Of a DNA stretch of 41,632 nt, positions 8,504-17,892 are shown one piece after another. The notes under the pieces are model-generated. The model was given only the letters and a program-made list of their open reading frames with translations, was not told where the DNA came from and made no database searches. Location of the stretch: assembly GCA_944387575.1 (NCBI GenBank), contig CALXFK010000054.1, positions 1-41,632 of the forward strand. Reading direction: 5' to 3'. Origin of the DNA: an uncultured Clostridia bacterium. Lineage in GTDB: Bacteria; Bacillota; Clostridia; Oscillospirales; JAAYOS01. Position 1 is the stretch's first letter. Each line of letters starts with the position of its first letter. The position numbers were made by a program, and so were the translations under genes.

Positions 8504-9286
8504 CTATATTTTGTGTGGAATCTTGTCCGCATAGTAGTCGGTCCTGGGCAGCCAGTCCATGAACTTCTCAAGCTCGAGATCCCAGATGGCGAACTCATGC
8601 TCGTAACCGGGCAGGTCGTCGTACCTGTGCTCTATTCCGAGCTTTTCAAGGTGGTTGTGATATTTGGTGACCGCCTCATACAGGAAGTCGTTCTGACCGA
8701 TGCACATGAATATCTTCGGCAGCTTTGCCTTCCGCTCGACCGCCTTCTCCGCAAGTTCGAACGTGTCGAAATTCAGGTGGCTCCTGATGTTCCTGGAGCG
8801 CTCGCTCGTCTCGTCCCTCAGGAACACGCCGGGCGAGAAATAACCGACAGCCGCATACTTCTCAGGCTCGAGAAGCGAATGTATTATAGTACCGTATCCG
8901 CCCATCGAGTATCCGCACATATAGGTGTCCTCGGGACGGTCGGATATCGGGAAGTAACTGCACACAAACTCGGGAAGTTCCTTCGACAGAAGCTGGTAGA
9001 ACTTGCCCCAGTCCCTGTCCTCATACGAGCTGCCACCCACCGAGCAGGTGACGAGCGCAAGACGATGCTCCTCGGCATACCGCTCTGCCGACGTATACCG
9101 CAGCCAGCAGCGATAATCGTTGCCGCCGCCATGCAGCAGGTAGAGCACCGGGAACTTCGCCGGAAGCGCATGTGTCGGCGGATTGCCGTCCCTGCCGTCC
9201 ATCGAGCTTATCGAGGGCAGAGTGACCTCAATCTGAATCGGGCAGCGAATAGAATAGGAGTGGAAATTACAATTTATCTGTGCCAT
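8504..9286 (-). CDS. Putative esterase (esterase D / tributyrin esterase-like alpha/beta hydrolase)
   Basis: This is a 260-residue cytoplasmic hydrolase. FPVLYLLHGGGNDYRCW (residues 45-61) gives the oxyanion loop, GYSMGG the nucleophile Ser127, IGQND the acid Asp200, and GYEHEFAIWD the catalytic His230. Spacing and sequence match the esterase D superfamily (S-formylglutathione hydrolase, tributyrin and feruloyl esterases), not the type B family of the downstream gene. It is the first gene of a two-gene operon. The start is set by an AGGGGG box ten bases upstream of the ATG, directly after an 11-A tract on the coding strand. Substrate unknown. Confidence 0.88.
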   Translation of the reverse strand: MAQINCNFHSYSIRCPIQIEVTLPSISSMDGRDGNPPTHALPAKFPVLYLLHGGGNDYRCWLRYTSAERYAEEHRLALVTCSVGGSSYEDRDWGKFYQLLSKELPEFVCSYFPISDRPEDTYMCGYSMGGYGTIIHSLLEPEKYAAVGYFSPGVFLRDETSERSRNIRSHLNFDTFELAEKAVERKAKLPKIFMCIGQNDFLYEAVTKYHNHLEKLGIEHRYDDLPGYEHEFAIWDLELEKFMDWLPRTDYYADKIPHKI

Positions 9287-9386
9287 GGTCGTAAATACCC
9301 CCTTTTTTTTTTTATTTTACCAGATTTTAACCGCAACCGCAATTAAAATAGTATCATGTTGCCCACATTGCTCTCGCGCACACCAG

Positions 9387-9416
9387 AAGACCGGAGGCAT
9401 TCCTGCCTCCGGTCTT
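9387..9416 (-). terminator. Terminator downstream of the Ca2+-ATPase gene
   Basis: A perfect 13-bp stem (9387-9399 with 9404-9416, core GACCGGAGGCA) closes a TTCC loop. The T-tract is short (TCTT on the - strand), so strength is moderate. It lies between the ATPase stop and the esterase operon. Confidence 0.75.
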
Positions 9417-9472
9417 TGATTATTTACCACCTAGAAACGGTCTCATTCCCGCCCGAGGTTGCACCGTGCCAC

Positions 9473-12091
9473 TCAATGCTGGTGCTTTATGAGTCCGAAC
9501 GCCTTGGAAAACTCCATTACGACGAGCGGTGTGAGAATGAGCGCTATTCCGAGCAGATAGAGCTCCACCGGGAGCAGCACCATTCCGAACGCGACCCGCG
9601 CCGGAGTGAACATCACTAGCGCGACGAGCACGAGCGACAACAGCGCCGCCCAGTTGAGCTTGTGGTTGCTGAACGGACCTATCTTGAAAAGCGACCGCTC
9701 GCTTCGCATGTTGTACGACTGGACTATCTGCGAAAGTGCGAGTACCATGAACGCGAGCGTCTGACCACCCTCGAGCGTCCCGGTGACCGTCTCTCCGACC
9801 TTAAACCCTATCAGAGTCAAAAGACCGAACATGAAGCCTTGAAGCACGACACGCAGACCTAGACCATGAGCGAAAATTCCCTCGGTACGCGGCTTGGGCT
9901 TTGCGTCCATGACGTTCTTCTCGACCGCCTCCATGCCGAGCGTTATCGCGGGAAGGCTGTCGGTGACGAGGTTTATCCACAGGAGCTGCATAGACAGGAG
10001 CGGCGTTTTGTGCCAGAGTATCATTGCTACGAAAACGGTAATGACCTCGCCTATATTCGTACCTAGCAGGAACCCGACCACCTTGCGGATGTTGGCGTAT
10101 ATACCTCTGCCCTCGCGCACTGCGTCGACGATGGTGGCGAAGTTGTCGTCGGTGAGCGTCATGTCGGCGGCGCCCTTTGCAACATCGGTACCGGTTATGC
10201 CCATCGCGCATCCGATGTCCGCCGCCTTGAGCGCGGGAGCATCATTTACGCCGTCGCCGGTCATCGATACAACCTGACCCTTACGCTGCCACGCCTGGAC
10301 TATGCGTATCTTATTTTCCGGAGACACACGAGCGTAGACCGAAATGTATTCCACCGCCGCGTCGAGCTGCTCATCGGTCATTGCATCCAGCTCCGCGCCG
10401 GTTATTGCGCGGTCGCCGTCGGACAGTATACCAAGCTCGCGCGCAATCGCGGAGGCGGTGACGACATGGTCGCCAGTTATCATGACCGGTTTGATACCCG
10501 CCCTGCGGCAGACCGCGACCGCATCCTTTGCCTCGGGGCGAGGCGGGTCGATCATACCTACAAGTCCCATGAATGTGAGTCCGTTTTCGAGCTCGTCGGA
10601 TGTCGGTTCCATCGGGACCGCGTCGATCGTCTTATATGCGACCGCAAGAACACGCAGCGCATTCCCACTCATCCGGTCACACACCGTGCGTGCGGTCTCG
10701 AGGTCACCCGCTTCGCACCGCTCTGCCATTATGTCGAACGCACCCTTCACAATAACGACGAGCTTCTCATCGATACGGTTGACGGTTGTCATCAGCTTGC
10801 GGTCGGAGTCAAACGGTAGCTCCGCAAGGCGCGGATTTTCCCGGTTTAGGTCATCCTTCGTCATGCCATTCTTATAGGCAGCGTATACGATAGCAGTCTC
10901 GGTCGGGTCACCGATGTGCTTGACGTTATCCCCCTCTACGACCACCGAGCTGTCGCAGCAGAGAGTACCATACTTTAAAAGCTCACGGATCGCGGGGGAG
11001 CAGTTGCCGTCAACTCGCTCCTCCGCACCGATGCCGCCCTCCGCATACGCATAGGTGAGCGTCATGCGATTCTGGGTGAGTGTACCAGTCTTGTCCGAGC
11101 AGATGACCGACGCGCTTCCGAGCGTCTCCACCGCAGGCAGTCGACGTATAAGCGCATTTTTACGTACCATTCGCTGCACGCCTATAGACAGGACTATCGT
11201 GACTATCGCTGGGAGACCCTCCGGAATTGCCGAAACCGCGAGCGAAACCGATGTCATGAATATTTCAAGCACCGGTATGTCGTTTAGCACTCCGACAACA
11301 AATATAACTCCGCAGGCAATAAGCGCGATTATGCCCAGATACTTGCCAAGCTGCGCAAGCTTTGCCTGGAGTGGTGTCTGCGTGTCCTCCGCACCCTCGA
11401 GCAAGTTTGCTATCTTCCCCATCTCGGTATCCATTCCGGTGGCGGTGACCACTGCGGTCGCGGTGCCATACGTGACACTGCACCCCGAGAACACCATATT
11501 CGTACGGTCGCCGAGCGGTGCGTTCTCATCCACGACCGCGTCCGCGTCCTTCTCGCTCGGCACCGACTCTCCGGTGAGTGCCGACTCCTCGCTCTTCAGG
11601 CTTACGCTGTGTATAAGCCGCGCATCGGCGGGAACGAAATCTCCTGCCTCCAGACGGATAATGTCTCCGGGTACGAGTCCCGCCGCATCTATTACCGACT
11701 CGACACCGTCGCGCAGCACCCGAGCATGAGGCGCAGACATGTTCTTCAATGCGTCGAGCGCCCTCTCTGCGCGGCTCTCCTGAACCATGCCCATGATAGC
11801 GTTCAGAATCACTATCGCGAGAATCAGAGCCGGTTCAAAGAACTCGCTAGGTTCTCCATTGACGCACGCTATAACAAACGAAACTGCAGCCGCAGCTATC
11901 AGAATAAGGATCATAACATCCTTGAACTGTTCAAAGAACCGCTGCAAATTGCTCTTCTTCTTGCGCTCCTTGAGTTTGTTTTCTCCATACTGCTCCGTGC
12001 GGCGGGCTACCTCCGACGCGCCTAGACCGGCATCCTGATCTGTTCCAAGCCGGTCGAGCACCGCATTTATCGGTTCACTGTAATATGCCAC
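9473..12091 (-). CDS. Calcium-translocating P-type ATPase (SERCA/PMCA-like, type II)
   Basis: This is an 872-residue P-type pump with a cation-transporter N domain (1-75), actuator TGES (173-176), phosphorylation motif DKTGTLTQ (D333), hinge GDGVNDAPA (612-621) and C-terminal helices. The Ca2+ ligands line up with SERCA: PEGLP in M4 (E291), N679 and E682 in M5, and N707, T710 and D711 in M6, with the same spacing as SERCA N768/E771 and N796/T799/D800. It should export Ca2+ from the cytoplasm at the cost of ATP. The start is a GTG with GGGAGGGAG upstream. It is monocistronic, bounded by a terminator on one side and a 321-base gap on the other. Confidence 0.93.
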   Translation of the reverse strand: MAYYSEPINAVLDRLGTDQDAGLGASEVARRTEQYGENKLKERKKKSNLQRFFEQFKDVMILILIAAAAVSFVIACVNGEPSEFFEPALILAIVILNAIMGMVQESRAERALDALKNMSAPHARVLRDGVESVIDAAGLVPGDIIRLEAGDFVPADARLIHSVSLKSEESALTGESVPSEKDADAVVDENAPLGDRTNMVFSGCSVTYGTATAVVTATGMDTEMGKIANLLEGAEDTQTPLQAKLAQLGKYLGIIALIACGVIFVVGVLNDIPVLEIFMTSVSLAVSAIPEGLPAIVTIVLSIGVQRMVRKNALIRRLPAVETLGSASVICSDKTGTLTQNRMTLTYAYAEGGIGAEERVDGNCSPAIRELLKYGTLCCDSSVVVEGDNVKHIGDPTETAIVYAAYKNGMTKDDLNRENPRLAELPFDSDRKLMTTVNRIDEKLVVIVKGAFDIMAERCEAGDLETARTVCDRMSGNALRVLAVAYKTIDAVPMEPTSDELENGLTFMGLVGMIDPPRPEAKDAVAVCRRAGIKPVMITGDHVVTASAIARELGILSDGDRAITGAELDAMTDEQLDAAVEYISVYARVSPENKIRIVQAWQRKGQVVSMTGDGVNDAPALKAADIGCAMGITGTDVAKGAADMTLTDDNFATIVDAVREGRGIYANIRKVVGFLLGTNIGEVITVFVAMILWHKTPLLSMQLLWINLVTDSLPAITLGMEAVEKNVMDAKPKPRTEGIFAHGLGLRVVLQGFMFGLLTLIGFKVGETVTGTLEGGQTLAFMVLALSQIVQSYNMRSERSLFKIGPFSNHKLNWAALLSLVLVALVMFTPARVAFGMVLLPVELYLLGIALILTPLVVMEFSKAFGLIKHQH

Positions 12092-12236
12092 TTATATCTC
12101 CCTCCCTGTCGCTCATCTGCGCCAATACGCAGTATTACAGTTTATTTATACTTACATTTTAACAGAAACGTCCGGTAAAATCACTGTGCAAAGCATTAGG
12201 TGGCTCTCTTTTTTCAAATGTCAGTTTTGCATATTG

Positions 12237-12283
12237 CTTTTTCGCGAATACTCAGCATTGCTGAGCATAATTTCCCGAAAAAG
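12237..12283. repeat. Long imperfect inverted repeat in the ATPase-dnaJ gap
   Basis: The outer arms CTTTTTCG (12237-12244) and CGAAAAAG (12276-12283) and the inner arms CTCAGC (12251-12256) and GCTGAG (12260-12265) can form one long stem with an internal loop. No T-tract follows on either strand, so it is not a standard terminator. Apart from this, a small AATAC-GCA-GTATT palindrome near 12124-12136 and the dnaJ terminator, I see no gene or RNA in 12092-12412. Confidence 0.6.
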
Positions 12284-12375
12284 TGAGCTTCTCAAGCATT
12301 TTGCGCAGTTTGTATAATTTAAGGTTTTCGTATAATATGCCCAGTTAAACCCGTCAAAAACCGAATACATAAAAC

Positions 12376-12402
12376 GTGACCGGAGCTTATCCCTCCGGTC
12401 AC
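12376..12402 (-). terminator. Terminator of the hrcA-grpE-dnaK-dnaJ operon
   Basis: A perfect 10-bp stem (12376-12385 with 12393-12402, GTGACCGGAG/CTCCGGTCAC) has a 7-base loop and is followed on the - strand by GTTTTATG. It sits 10 bases after the dnaJ stop. Confidence 0.8.
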
Positions 12403-12412
12403 AAAAGTCACT

Positions 12413-13537
12413 CTATTTCTTCTTTTTATCAAAAAATCCGCGTTTCTTTTCACCGCCGCCCGCCTTTTCACCGCGCAGCTCTGCAAACTGTTTGAGCAAC
12501 TCCTTCTGCTGCGAGGTAAGGTTCTTAGGGGTCTGAACTGTGACGTGGACATACTGGTCGCCGCGTCCCTGACTGTTGAGGTACGGAATGCCCTTACCTC
12601 GCAGGCGGAAGGTCGAACCGGTCTGCGTACCCTCAGGCAGCGTATAAGTGACCTTACCATCGAGCGTCGGTACCTCGAGTTCCGCGCCGAGCGCCGCCTG
12701 TGCAAAGGTAACGCTCATGTTGTAGTGGACCGCAAAGCCCTCCCGTGTGAACAGCTCGTGTTTGCGTACACGTACGGTCACGAGCAGGTCGCCTGCACCG
12801 CCGCCATTGCGTCCCATATTGCCCTCACCGCCGAGCTGTATTGTCTGACCATCGTCAATACCGGCGGGGATATTCAGCTCGATGGAGCGGCTGCGGCGTA
12901 TACGTCCCTCGCCACCGCAGGACTTACAGGGGTTCGCGACCGTCTTGCCCCGTCCGTGACATACCGGGCAGGTGTCGGTCGTGGTGACTATGCCAAGCGG
13001 AGTACGCCGCTGATTGCGTACCTGACCAGTGCCGTGGCAATTTGCGCAGGTCTCCGCCTGTGTCCCCGGCGCGGCACCGCTGCCTCCACAATCCTGACAG
13101 TTCTCGATACGGCTTACGTTCACCGTCTTTTTGCAGCCGAACGCCGCCTCCTCAAAAGTGATCGTGACCGACGTCCGGACACTCTCGCCGCGCATCGGAC
13201 CACTCCGCTGACTTGTACGCCCACCTCCGAAGAAGCTTTCGAATATAGAACCGAGGTCCCCAAAGCCATCAAATCCACCAAACCCGGCGTCCGCGCCGAA
13301 GTTCGGGTCGACACCTGCATGCCCGTACTGGTCGTACCGTGCGCGCTTCTGGTCGTCGGACAACACCTCGTACGCCTCGTTTATCTCCTTAAATTTCGCC
13401 TCCGCACTTGGGTCGTCCGGGTGGAGGTCTGGGTGGCACTCCTTTGCAAGCTTGCGGTAGGCGCGCTTCACCTCGTCTGCCGAGGCGCCACGCTGCACGC
13501 CCAGTACCTCGTAATAGTCGCGTTTATTGTCCGCCAT
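12413..13537 (-). CDS. dnaJ: Chaperone protein DnaJ (Hsp40)
   Basis: This is a full-length 374-residue type I DnaJ. It has a J domain with HPD at residues 35-37, a Gly/Phe linker (about 77-106), four zinc-binding CxxCxGxG repeats (CQDCGGSG, CANCHGTG, CPVCHGRG, CKSCGGEG; residues 147-212), a substrate-binding beta domain and a Lys-rich tail. It delivers unfolded clients to DnaK and stimulates its ATPase. It is the last gene of the CIRCE-controlled operon, separated from dnaK by 128 bases that hold a stable hairpin. Its ribosome binding site is AGAGGA. Confidence 0.97.
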   Translation of the reverse strand: MADNKRDYYEVLGVQRGASADEVKRAYRKLAKECHPDLHPDDPSAEAKFKEINEAYEVLSDDQKRARYDQYGHAGVDPNFGADAGFGGFDGFGDLGSIFESFFGGGRTSQRSGPMRGESVRTSVTITFEEAAFGCKKTVNVSRIENCQDCGGSGAAPGTQAETCANCHGTGQVRNQRRTPLGIVTTTDTCPVCHGRGKTVANPCKSCGGEGRIRRSRSIELNIPAGIDDGQTIQLGGEGNMGRNGGGAGDLLVTVRVRKHELFTREGFAVHYNMSVTFAQAALGAELEVPTLDGKVTYTLPEGTQTGSTFRLRGKGIPYLNSQGRGDQYVHVTVQTPKNLTSQQKELLKQFAELRGEKAGGGEKKRGFFDKKKK

Positions 13538-13613
13538 AAGTAATCAATCCTCTTTGTATCCGACGCTCCCGCTCCCTCTCACGCAGGTAACGCCGGGATT
13601 CGATAGCACACAG

Positions 13614-13642
13614 ATTCGGGTCGGCAGTCAGCCGACCCGAAT
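13614..13642 (-). other. Intercistronic hairpin between dnaK and dnaJ
   Basis: A perfect 12-bp stem ATTCGGGTCGGC/GCCGACCCGAAT (13614-13625 with 13631-13642) has a 5-base loop and no T-tract. In an operon mRNA this is better read as an mRNA-stabilising or processing element that could set the dnaK:dnaJ ratio than as a full terminator. Confidence 0.7.
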
Positions 13643-13665
13643 AATGGATCTGTTCCGCGTGCGAA

Positions 13666-15537
13666 TTACTTCTTATCGTCGTCGTCGACGACCTTGTAAT
13701 CCGCGTCATAGTAGTCGGCTCCGCCGTTCTGCGCGCCGCCGTTATTTGCACCACCCTGGGCATCATATCCGGTCTGACCCTGGGCTCCCTGTGCTCCCTG
13801 CGCGCCGGACTGCTGGTAGAGCTTCTCACTTGCAGCGTAGAACACCTTCGTGAGATCCTCGGTCTTCGCCTTGATGAGCTCGATGTCGGTGCCCTTCAAT
13901 GCCTCCTTGAGCGAGTCGCAGGCGGACTGGATGGAGGATTTATCCTCGGCGGAGAGCTTGTCGCCCAGCTCACCGAGTGTCTTTTCGGTCTGGTACACGA
14001 GCTGATCGGCGTGGTTGCGCGCGTCGACCTCCTCGCGGCGCTTCTTGTCCTCCGCAGCGTACTTCTCGCTCTCGGCAACCGCGCGGTCGATGTCCTCCTT
14101 GGACATGTTGGACGAAGAAGTGATTGTGATGTTCTGCTCGCGCCCGGTACCGAGGTCCTTTGCCGAGACATTGACTATGCCGTTCGCGTCGATATCGAAG
14201 GTGACCTCTATCTGCGGCACGCCACGCGGAGCGGGTGCGATACCATCGAGGTGGAACCTGCCTAGCGTCTTATTGTACTGAGCCATCTCGCGCTCGCCCT
14301 GGAGCACGTGCACCTCGACCGAGGTCTGACCGTCGGCAGCGGTGGAGAAAACCTGGCTCTTTTTGGTCGGAATAGTGGTGTTGCGGTCGATAAGACGGGT
14401 GAAAACACCGCCCATAGTCTCGATACCGAGGCTCAGCGGGGTGACGTCGAGCAGCACAAGACCCTTGACATCTCCGCCGAGGACGCCGCCCTGGATAGCC
14501 GCGCCCATTGCGACGCACTCGTCCGGATTGATGCCCTTGAACGGCTCGCGCCCGGTGAACTTCTGCACGCACTCCTGAACTGCCGGGATACGGGTCGAAC
14601 CGCCAACGAGAAGCACCTTCGAGATGTCGGAGGGCTTCAGTCCACTGTCGCTCATCGCCTGACGCATCGGCTGAAGGGTCGCCTCGACGAGGTCCGCGGT
14701 GAGCTCGTTGAACTTGGCGCGGGTGAGTGTGACGTCGAGATGCTTCGGACCGGTAGCGTCTGCGGTGATGTAGGGCAGGTTGACGTTCGAGCTCGTCACA
14801 CCGGAAAGCTCTATCTTCGCCTTCTCAGCTGCCTCCTTGAGACGCTGCATGGCAATATTGTCGTTTGTGAGGTCGATTCCGTTCGTGCGCTTGAACTCTG
14901 CGGCAAGCCAGTTCATTATACGTGCGTCGAAGTCATCGCCGCCGAGGCGGTTGTTACCGGCGGTCGCGAGAACCTCCAGGACACCGTCACCGATCTCAAG
15001 TATTGAAACATCGAAGGTACCACCGCCGAGGTCGTAGACCATTATCTTCTGGTCGCGCTCCTTGTCAAGCCCGTAGGAGAGCGCGGCTGCGGTCGGCTCA
15101 TTTATTATACGCTTGACGTCAAGACCTGCTATGCGACCTGCATCCTTGGTCGCCTGACGCTGCGAGTCGGTGAAGTACGCGGGCACAGTGATTATCGCCT
15201 CAGTGACCTTCTCTCCGAGATAGCTCTCCGCGTCGGTCTTGAGCTTGCTCAGTATCATGGCGGATATCTCCTGCGGAGTATACGCCTTGTCGTCTATCTT
15301 GACCTTGTAGTCCGAGCCCATCTCACGCTTGATGGACGAAATGGTCCTGTCGGGGTTGGTAATCGCCTGGCGCTTTGCGACCTGACCCACCATCCGCTCG
15401 CCGTCCTTCGAGAACGCCACGACCGAAGGCGTGGTGCGCGCACCCTCAGCATTGGTGATGACTACCGGCTCGCCGCCCTCAATGACCGCGACGCACGAGT
15501 TTGTAGTACCGAGGTCGATGCCTATGATCTTTGCCAT
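13666..15537 (-). CDS. dnaK: Chaperone protein DnaK (Hsp70)
   Basis: The product has 623 residues. The start [18 protein letters not shown] is the Hsp70 signature 1, with further signatures [14 protein letters not shown] and [15 protein letters not shown]. The ATPase domain covers about residues 1-360, the substrate-binding domain 370-510 and a helical lid follows, ending in a Gly/Gln/Ala-rich repeat ([10 protein letters not shown]) and the acidic tail VVDDDDKK. The shorter ATPase domain ([16 protein letters not shown] region) is of the Gram-positive type. It folds and refolds proteins with DnaJ and GrpE. GGAGAGG precedes the ATG. Third gene of the hrcA operon. Confidence 0.98.
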   Translation of the reverse strand: MAKIIGIDLGTTNSCVAVIEGGEPVVITNAEGARTTPSVVAFSKDGERMVGQVAKRQAITNPDRTISSIKREMGSDYKVKIDDKAYTPQEISAMILSKLKTDAESYLGEKVTEAIITVPAYFTDSQRQATKDAGRIAGLDVKRIINEPTAAALSYGLDKERDQKIMVYDLGGGTFDVSILEIGDGVLEVLATAGNNRLGGDDFDARIMNWLAAEFKRTNGIDLTNDNIAMQRLKEAAEKAKIELSGVTSSNVNLPYITADATGPKHLDVTLTRAKFNELTADLVEATLQPMRQAMSDSGLKPSDISKVLLVGGSTRIPAVQECVQKFTGREPFKGINPDECVAMGAAIQGGVLGGDVKGLVLLDVTPLSLGIETMGGVFTRLIDRNTTIPTKKSQVFSTAADGQTSVEVHVLQGEREMAQYNKTLGRFHLDGIAPAPRGVPQIEVTFDIDANGIVNVSAKDLGTGREQNITITSSSNMSKEDIDRAVAESEKYAAEDKKRREEVDARNHADQLVYQTEKTLGELGDKLSAEDKSSIQSACDSLKEALKGTDIELIKAKTEDLTKVFYAASEKLYQQSGAQGAQGAQGQTGYDAQGGANNGGAQNGGADYYDADYKVVDDDDKK

Positions 15538-15597
15538 AAAAAATCCTCTCCTTGTGGAAAATACAATTATTTAAAAGTCCGTCCGCCGCTCAGTCTC

Positions 15598-16155
15598 TCA
15601 GTTCGCAACCTGAACAACGGCGTGCCGAATTACCTTGCCCTCTATTGAGAAGCCCTTCTGGAACACTCCCGCGATGCGGTTTGCATCAAGTGTCTCATCC
15701 TCGGTGTGCATGACCGCATTGTGCAACTCCGGATCGAACTCGTCACCGCGCGCCGCCGGGATCTCGGTTACACCGAGCTTTGCAAATACATCGTCGAGCT
15801 GACGCGCTATCATCGCCACACCCTGCTTGTATTGCTCATCCTTTGTTTCCTGCTTTACCGCAAGCTCAACATTGTCGTATACCGGAAGCAGTGCCTCCAC
15901 CGTCGACGCCTTGGCAAGCGAATAGAGCTGCTCGCGTTCCTTTGCGGTGCGCTTGCGGTAGTTGTCGTACTCGGCGGCAAGGCGCAGATACTGATCTTTC
16001 AACTCGTCGAACTCGCCTTTAAGTTTATCCAGCGCTTCCTGTGCCGATTCTACCGCCGCCTCCGCAGCATTCTCCGCCTCGGTATCCTGCTGAGCAGCAC
16101 CGGTAGCAGCGGAATTTTCGAGTGCGGCGTCATCCGCCGGCTTTTTCTTGGTCAT
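15598..16155 (-). CDS. grpE: Nucleotide exchange factor GrpE
   Basis: This 185-residue protein has an acidic, low-complexity N-terminus (about 1-35), a long coiled coil (AVESAQEALDKLKGEFDELKDQYLRLAAEYDNYRKRT) and the C-terminal beta domain with the GrpE pattern ending in GKVIRHAVVQVAN. GrpE dimers release ADP from DnaK. The ATG overlaps the hrcA stop by one base, so translation is coupled, and an AAAGGAA box precedes it. Length is typical for the family. Confidence 0.96.
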   Translation of the reverse strand: MTKKKPADDAALENSAATGAAQQDTEAENAAEAAVESAQEALDKLKGEFDELKDQYLRLAAEYDNYRKRTAKEREQLYSLAKASTVEALLPVYDNVELAVKQETKDEQYKQGVAMIARQLDDVFAKLGVTEIPAARGDEFDPELHNAVMHTEDETLDANRIAGVFQKGFSIEGKVIRHAVVQVAN

Positions 16156-17210
16156 TATTTCTGTTCCTTTCTCTCGTCACCGCTGTCCTTAGCAAACAGC
16201 GAATTGAGCCGCCTTGTGAAAAATCCGAGCCGCGACGCAACGTCAGAATACTTCATTCTGGTCGGTCCCACAACGCCTATAAGTCCTCGCATACCATCTC
16301 CGAGCTCGTAGGTCGCCGCAACGACGCTCGAGTCGCGAAGCTCTTCGCTTACGTTCTCTGTACCTATAATTATCTTGACCCGTCCTCGTTCTTCTGGTGC
16401 GGGCAGCCTCGCGTTGTCGCTCATCAGATACTCGACAAGCTTTCGCGCCTTAAATATGTCGTGAAACTCGGGGTGGTCAAATATATGCGTCGCACCATCT
16501 ACGTACACCGCGCTCCGGTCGTGCGCCGCCGCAGCATCGTGTATGAACCCGACGACCGCAGTCACAAACTCTGGCGACACACCGGTGTCCCTCGCGATCT
16601 CAAGCGCGACAGCGACCACTATTTTGTCCGCCCCGTACTCACGCAACCTCGCGTTCAGCGCCGCGGTGAGCCTCGCAAGCTCCTCCACACCCACCTCGGG
16701 CGGGTGGACAAGCACCGTGTTCTTGACCACATTCGCCGAGAACACCGCCACCACAACACAGCTCCCGCCTTCCATCGGGATTATATCCGCCTTCTTGAAG
16801 CGTATCCCCTCCGGACGCACGGTCCCTGCATACACCGCGTAGCTCGTGAGGTTGACAAGCAGCCTCGCAACATCCGCTATCATTCTGTCAATTTCGCGCA
16901 GCCGCCCGTGCAACGCGCGCTCGATACTCTCTGCCTCCTCAGCGGTTATCCTATGCGGCTCCATCAGCTCGTCGACATATAGCCGGTACCCCTTGTTCGA
17001 CGGAATCCGCCCCGCCGAGGTGTGCGGCTGCTCAAGATATCCCATGCTCTCAAGCTCGCTCATCTCGTTACGCAACGTCGCGCTGGAAAGTCCAAGATCA
17101 AGCTTCTCCGCCAGGGTGCGCGAGCCGACAGGCTCCGCATGTTCAATATAGTCGTCCACAACCGCTCTCAATATTATTTTCTTACGTTCGCCTAAAGACA
17201 TTTGAATCAC
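16155..17210 (-). CDS. hrcA: Heat-inducible transcription repressor HrcA
   Basis: The product has 351 residues: a winged-helix N-terminus with LGERKKIILRAVVDDYIEHAEPVGS and LSSATLRNEMSELESMGYLEQPHTSAGRIPS (a very conserved HrcA stretch), then a GAF-like domain and the C-terminal GLIGVVGPTRMKY segment. HrcA binds CIRCE operators and represses the heat-shock operon, with GroE as its usual folding modulator. It heads its own operon, and a perfect CIRCE lies between its promoter and start, so autoregulation is directly supported by sequence. Confidence 0.97.
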   Translation of the reverse strand: MIQMSLGERKKIILRAVVDDYIEHAEPVGSRTLAEKLDLGLSSATLRNEMSELESMGYLEQPHTSAGRIPSNKGYRLYVDELMEPHRITAEEAESIERALHGRLREIDRMIADVARLLVNLTSYAVYAGTVRPEGIRFKKADIIPMEGGSCVVVAVFSANVVKNTVLVHPPEVGVEELARLTAALNARLREYGADKIVVAVALEIARDTGVSPEFVTAVVGFIHDAAAAHDRSAVYVDGATHIFDHPEFHDIFKARKLVEYLMSDNARLPAPEERGRVKIIIGTENVSEELRDSSVVAATYELGDGMRGLIGVVGPTRMKYSDVASRLGFFTRRLNSLFAKDSGDERKEQK

Positions 17211-17251
17211 CTTTGGATATAAGCGCAGTTTCTTGCGGACAGTTTATACTG

Positions 17252-17278
17252 TTAGCACTCTTTTCTTCTGAGTGCTAA
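17252..17278 (-). promoter_or_regulatory. CIRCE operator of the hrcA-grpE-dnaK-dnaJ operon
   Basis: The sequence is TTAGCACTC (17252-17260), nine bases, GAGTGCTAA (17270-17278): an exact match to the CIRCE consensus with its 9-bp arms and 9-bp spacer. It begins four bases downstream of the -10 box, so it covers the transcription start and the early leader, as expected for HrcA repression. Confidence 0.97.
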
Positions 17279-17281
17279 TAC

Positions 17282-17310
17282 ACTTTAGCACTGTACCGCC
17301 GGATTGTCAA
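17282..17310 (-). promoter_or_regulatory. Sigma-A promoter of the hrcA operon
   Basis: Read on the - strand, a perfect TTGACA (17305-17310), 17 bases, then TAAAGT (17282-17287). The spacing is ideal and CIRCE follows at once. The spacer also holds one arm of an 11-bp inverted repeat (17293-17303 with 17324-17334, GTACCGCCGGA/TCCGGCGGTAC), so the -35 box lies in the loop of that repeat. Confidence 0.9.
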
Positions 17311-17365
17311 TAGCATTTTGACCTCCGGCGGTACGAAAAAGGTAAACATTTTATTAACTTGACTT

Positions 17366-17890
17366 TTAAAACTCGATGGCCTCGCGTGCGGGCACTCCGC
17401 GCGAGAACGGATGACGTTCGGCGGTCATATGCGTTATATAGTCCGCCTCCTCCATCACCCAATCGACCGGCTTGTGACCGGTGATGACGAGCTCTACCCC
17501 ATCCGGGCGTTTTCGGACAAGCTTCCGAAACAACTCCTCGTCCACAAGCCCGTGCCGCAGTGCGTCCACGCCCTCGTCGAGCACCAGCAGGTCGCACTCA
17601 CCGGCAAACACTCGCTCTGCGGCAGAGGAGAGATTCGCATCGTGGATTGCACGGGTCGCGGCGTCCTGCACCGGGTCGGTGCCGGCACGCTTATCACCCG
17701 CGCGACCACGGAGCACTTCTACGCCGAGCTCCGCCATCGACCTGAGCTCTCCGGTCTCCACCCCTTTCAGAAACTGCACCACTATCACACGCGCACCGCG
17801 TCCTCGCGCCCGAGCCGCAAGCCCGAACGCCGCAGTAGTCTTTCCCTTTCCGTTTCCGTAATAGACGTGCATAAGACCCAGATCGCGCAC
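17366..17890 (-). CDS. cobA: Corrinoid (cob(I)yrinic acid a,c-diamide) adenosyltransferase, CobA/BtuR family
   Basis: This is a P-loop enzyme that transfers the 5'-deoxyadenosyl group of ATP to Co(I) corrinoids. MHVYYGNGKGKTTAAFGLAARA holds the Walker A-like loop near the N-terminus; CDLLVLDEGVDALRHGLV and the ending ELVITGHKPVDWVMEEADYITHM are family hallmarks. The frame is open back to 17929, but a GGAGG sits seven bases before the GTG at 17890, which begins just after the stop of the upstream gene. This gives 174 residues, typical for the family. It is the last gene of the corrinoid operon. Adenosylation precedes the steps done by CobU and CobS, so the context fits. Confidence 0.92.
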   Translation of the reverse strand: MRDLGLMHVYYGNGKGKTTAAFGLAARARGRGARVIVVQFLKGVETGELRSMAELGVEVLRGRAGDKRAGTDPVQDAATRAIHDANLSSAAERVFAGECDLLVLDEGVDALRHGLVDEELFRKLVRKRPDGVELVITGHKPVDWVMEEADYITHMTAERHPFSRGVPAREAIEF

Positions 17891-17892
17891 GT

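Noticed and set aside
8387-9346. A 319-codon open frame antisense to the esterase D-type gene
   Set aside because: The esterase on the - strand has an intact Ser-Asp-His triad and a ribosome binding site, so the antisense frame is a shadow.
12092-12412. A hidden small gene or tRNA in the largest gap
   Set aside because: No frame with a ribosome binding site and no cloverleaf is visible; only inverted repeats and the dnaJ terminator.
12545-13543. A 332-codon open frame antisense to dnaJ
   Set aside because: dnaJ is complete with all four zinc repeats on the other strand; the antisense translation is low-complexity and has no ribosome binding site.
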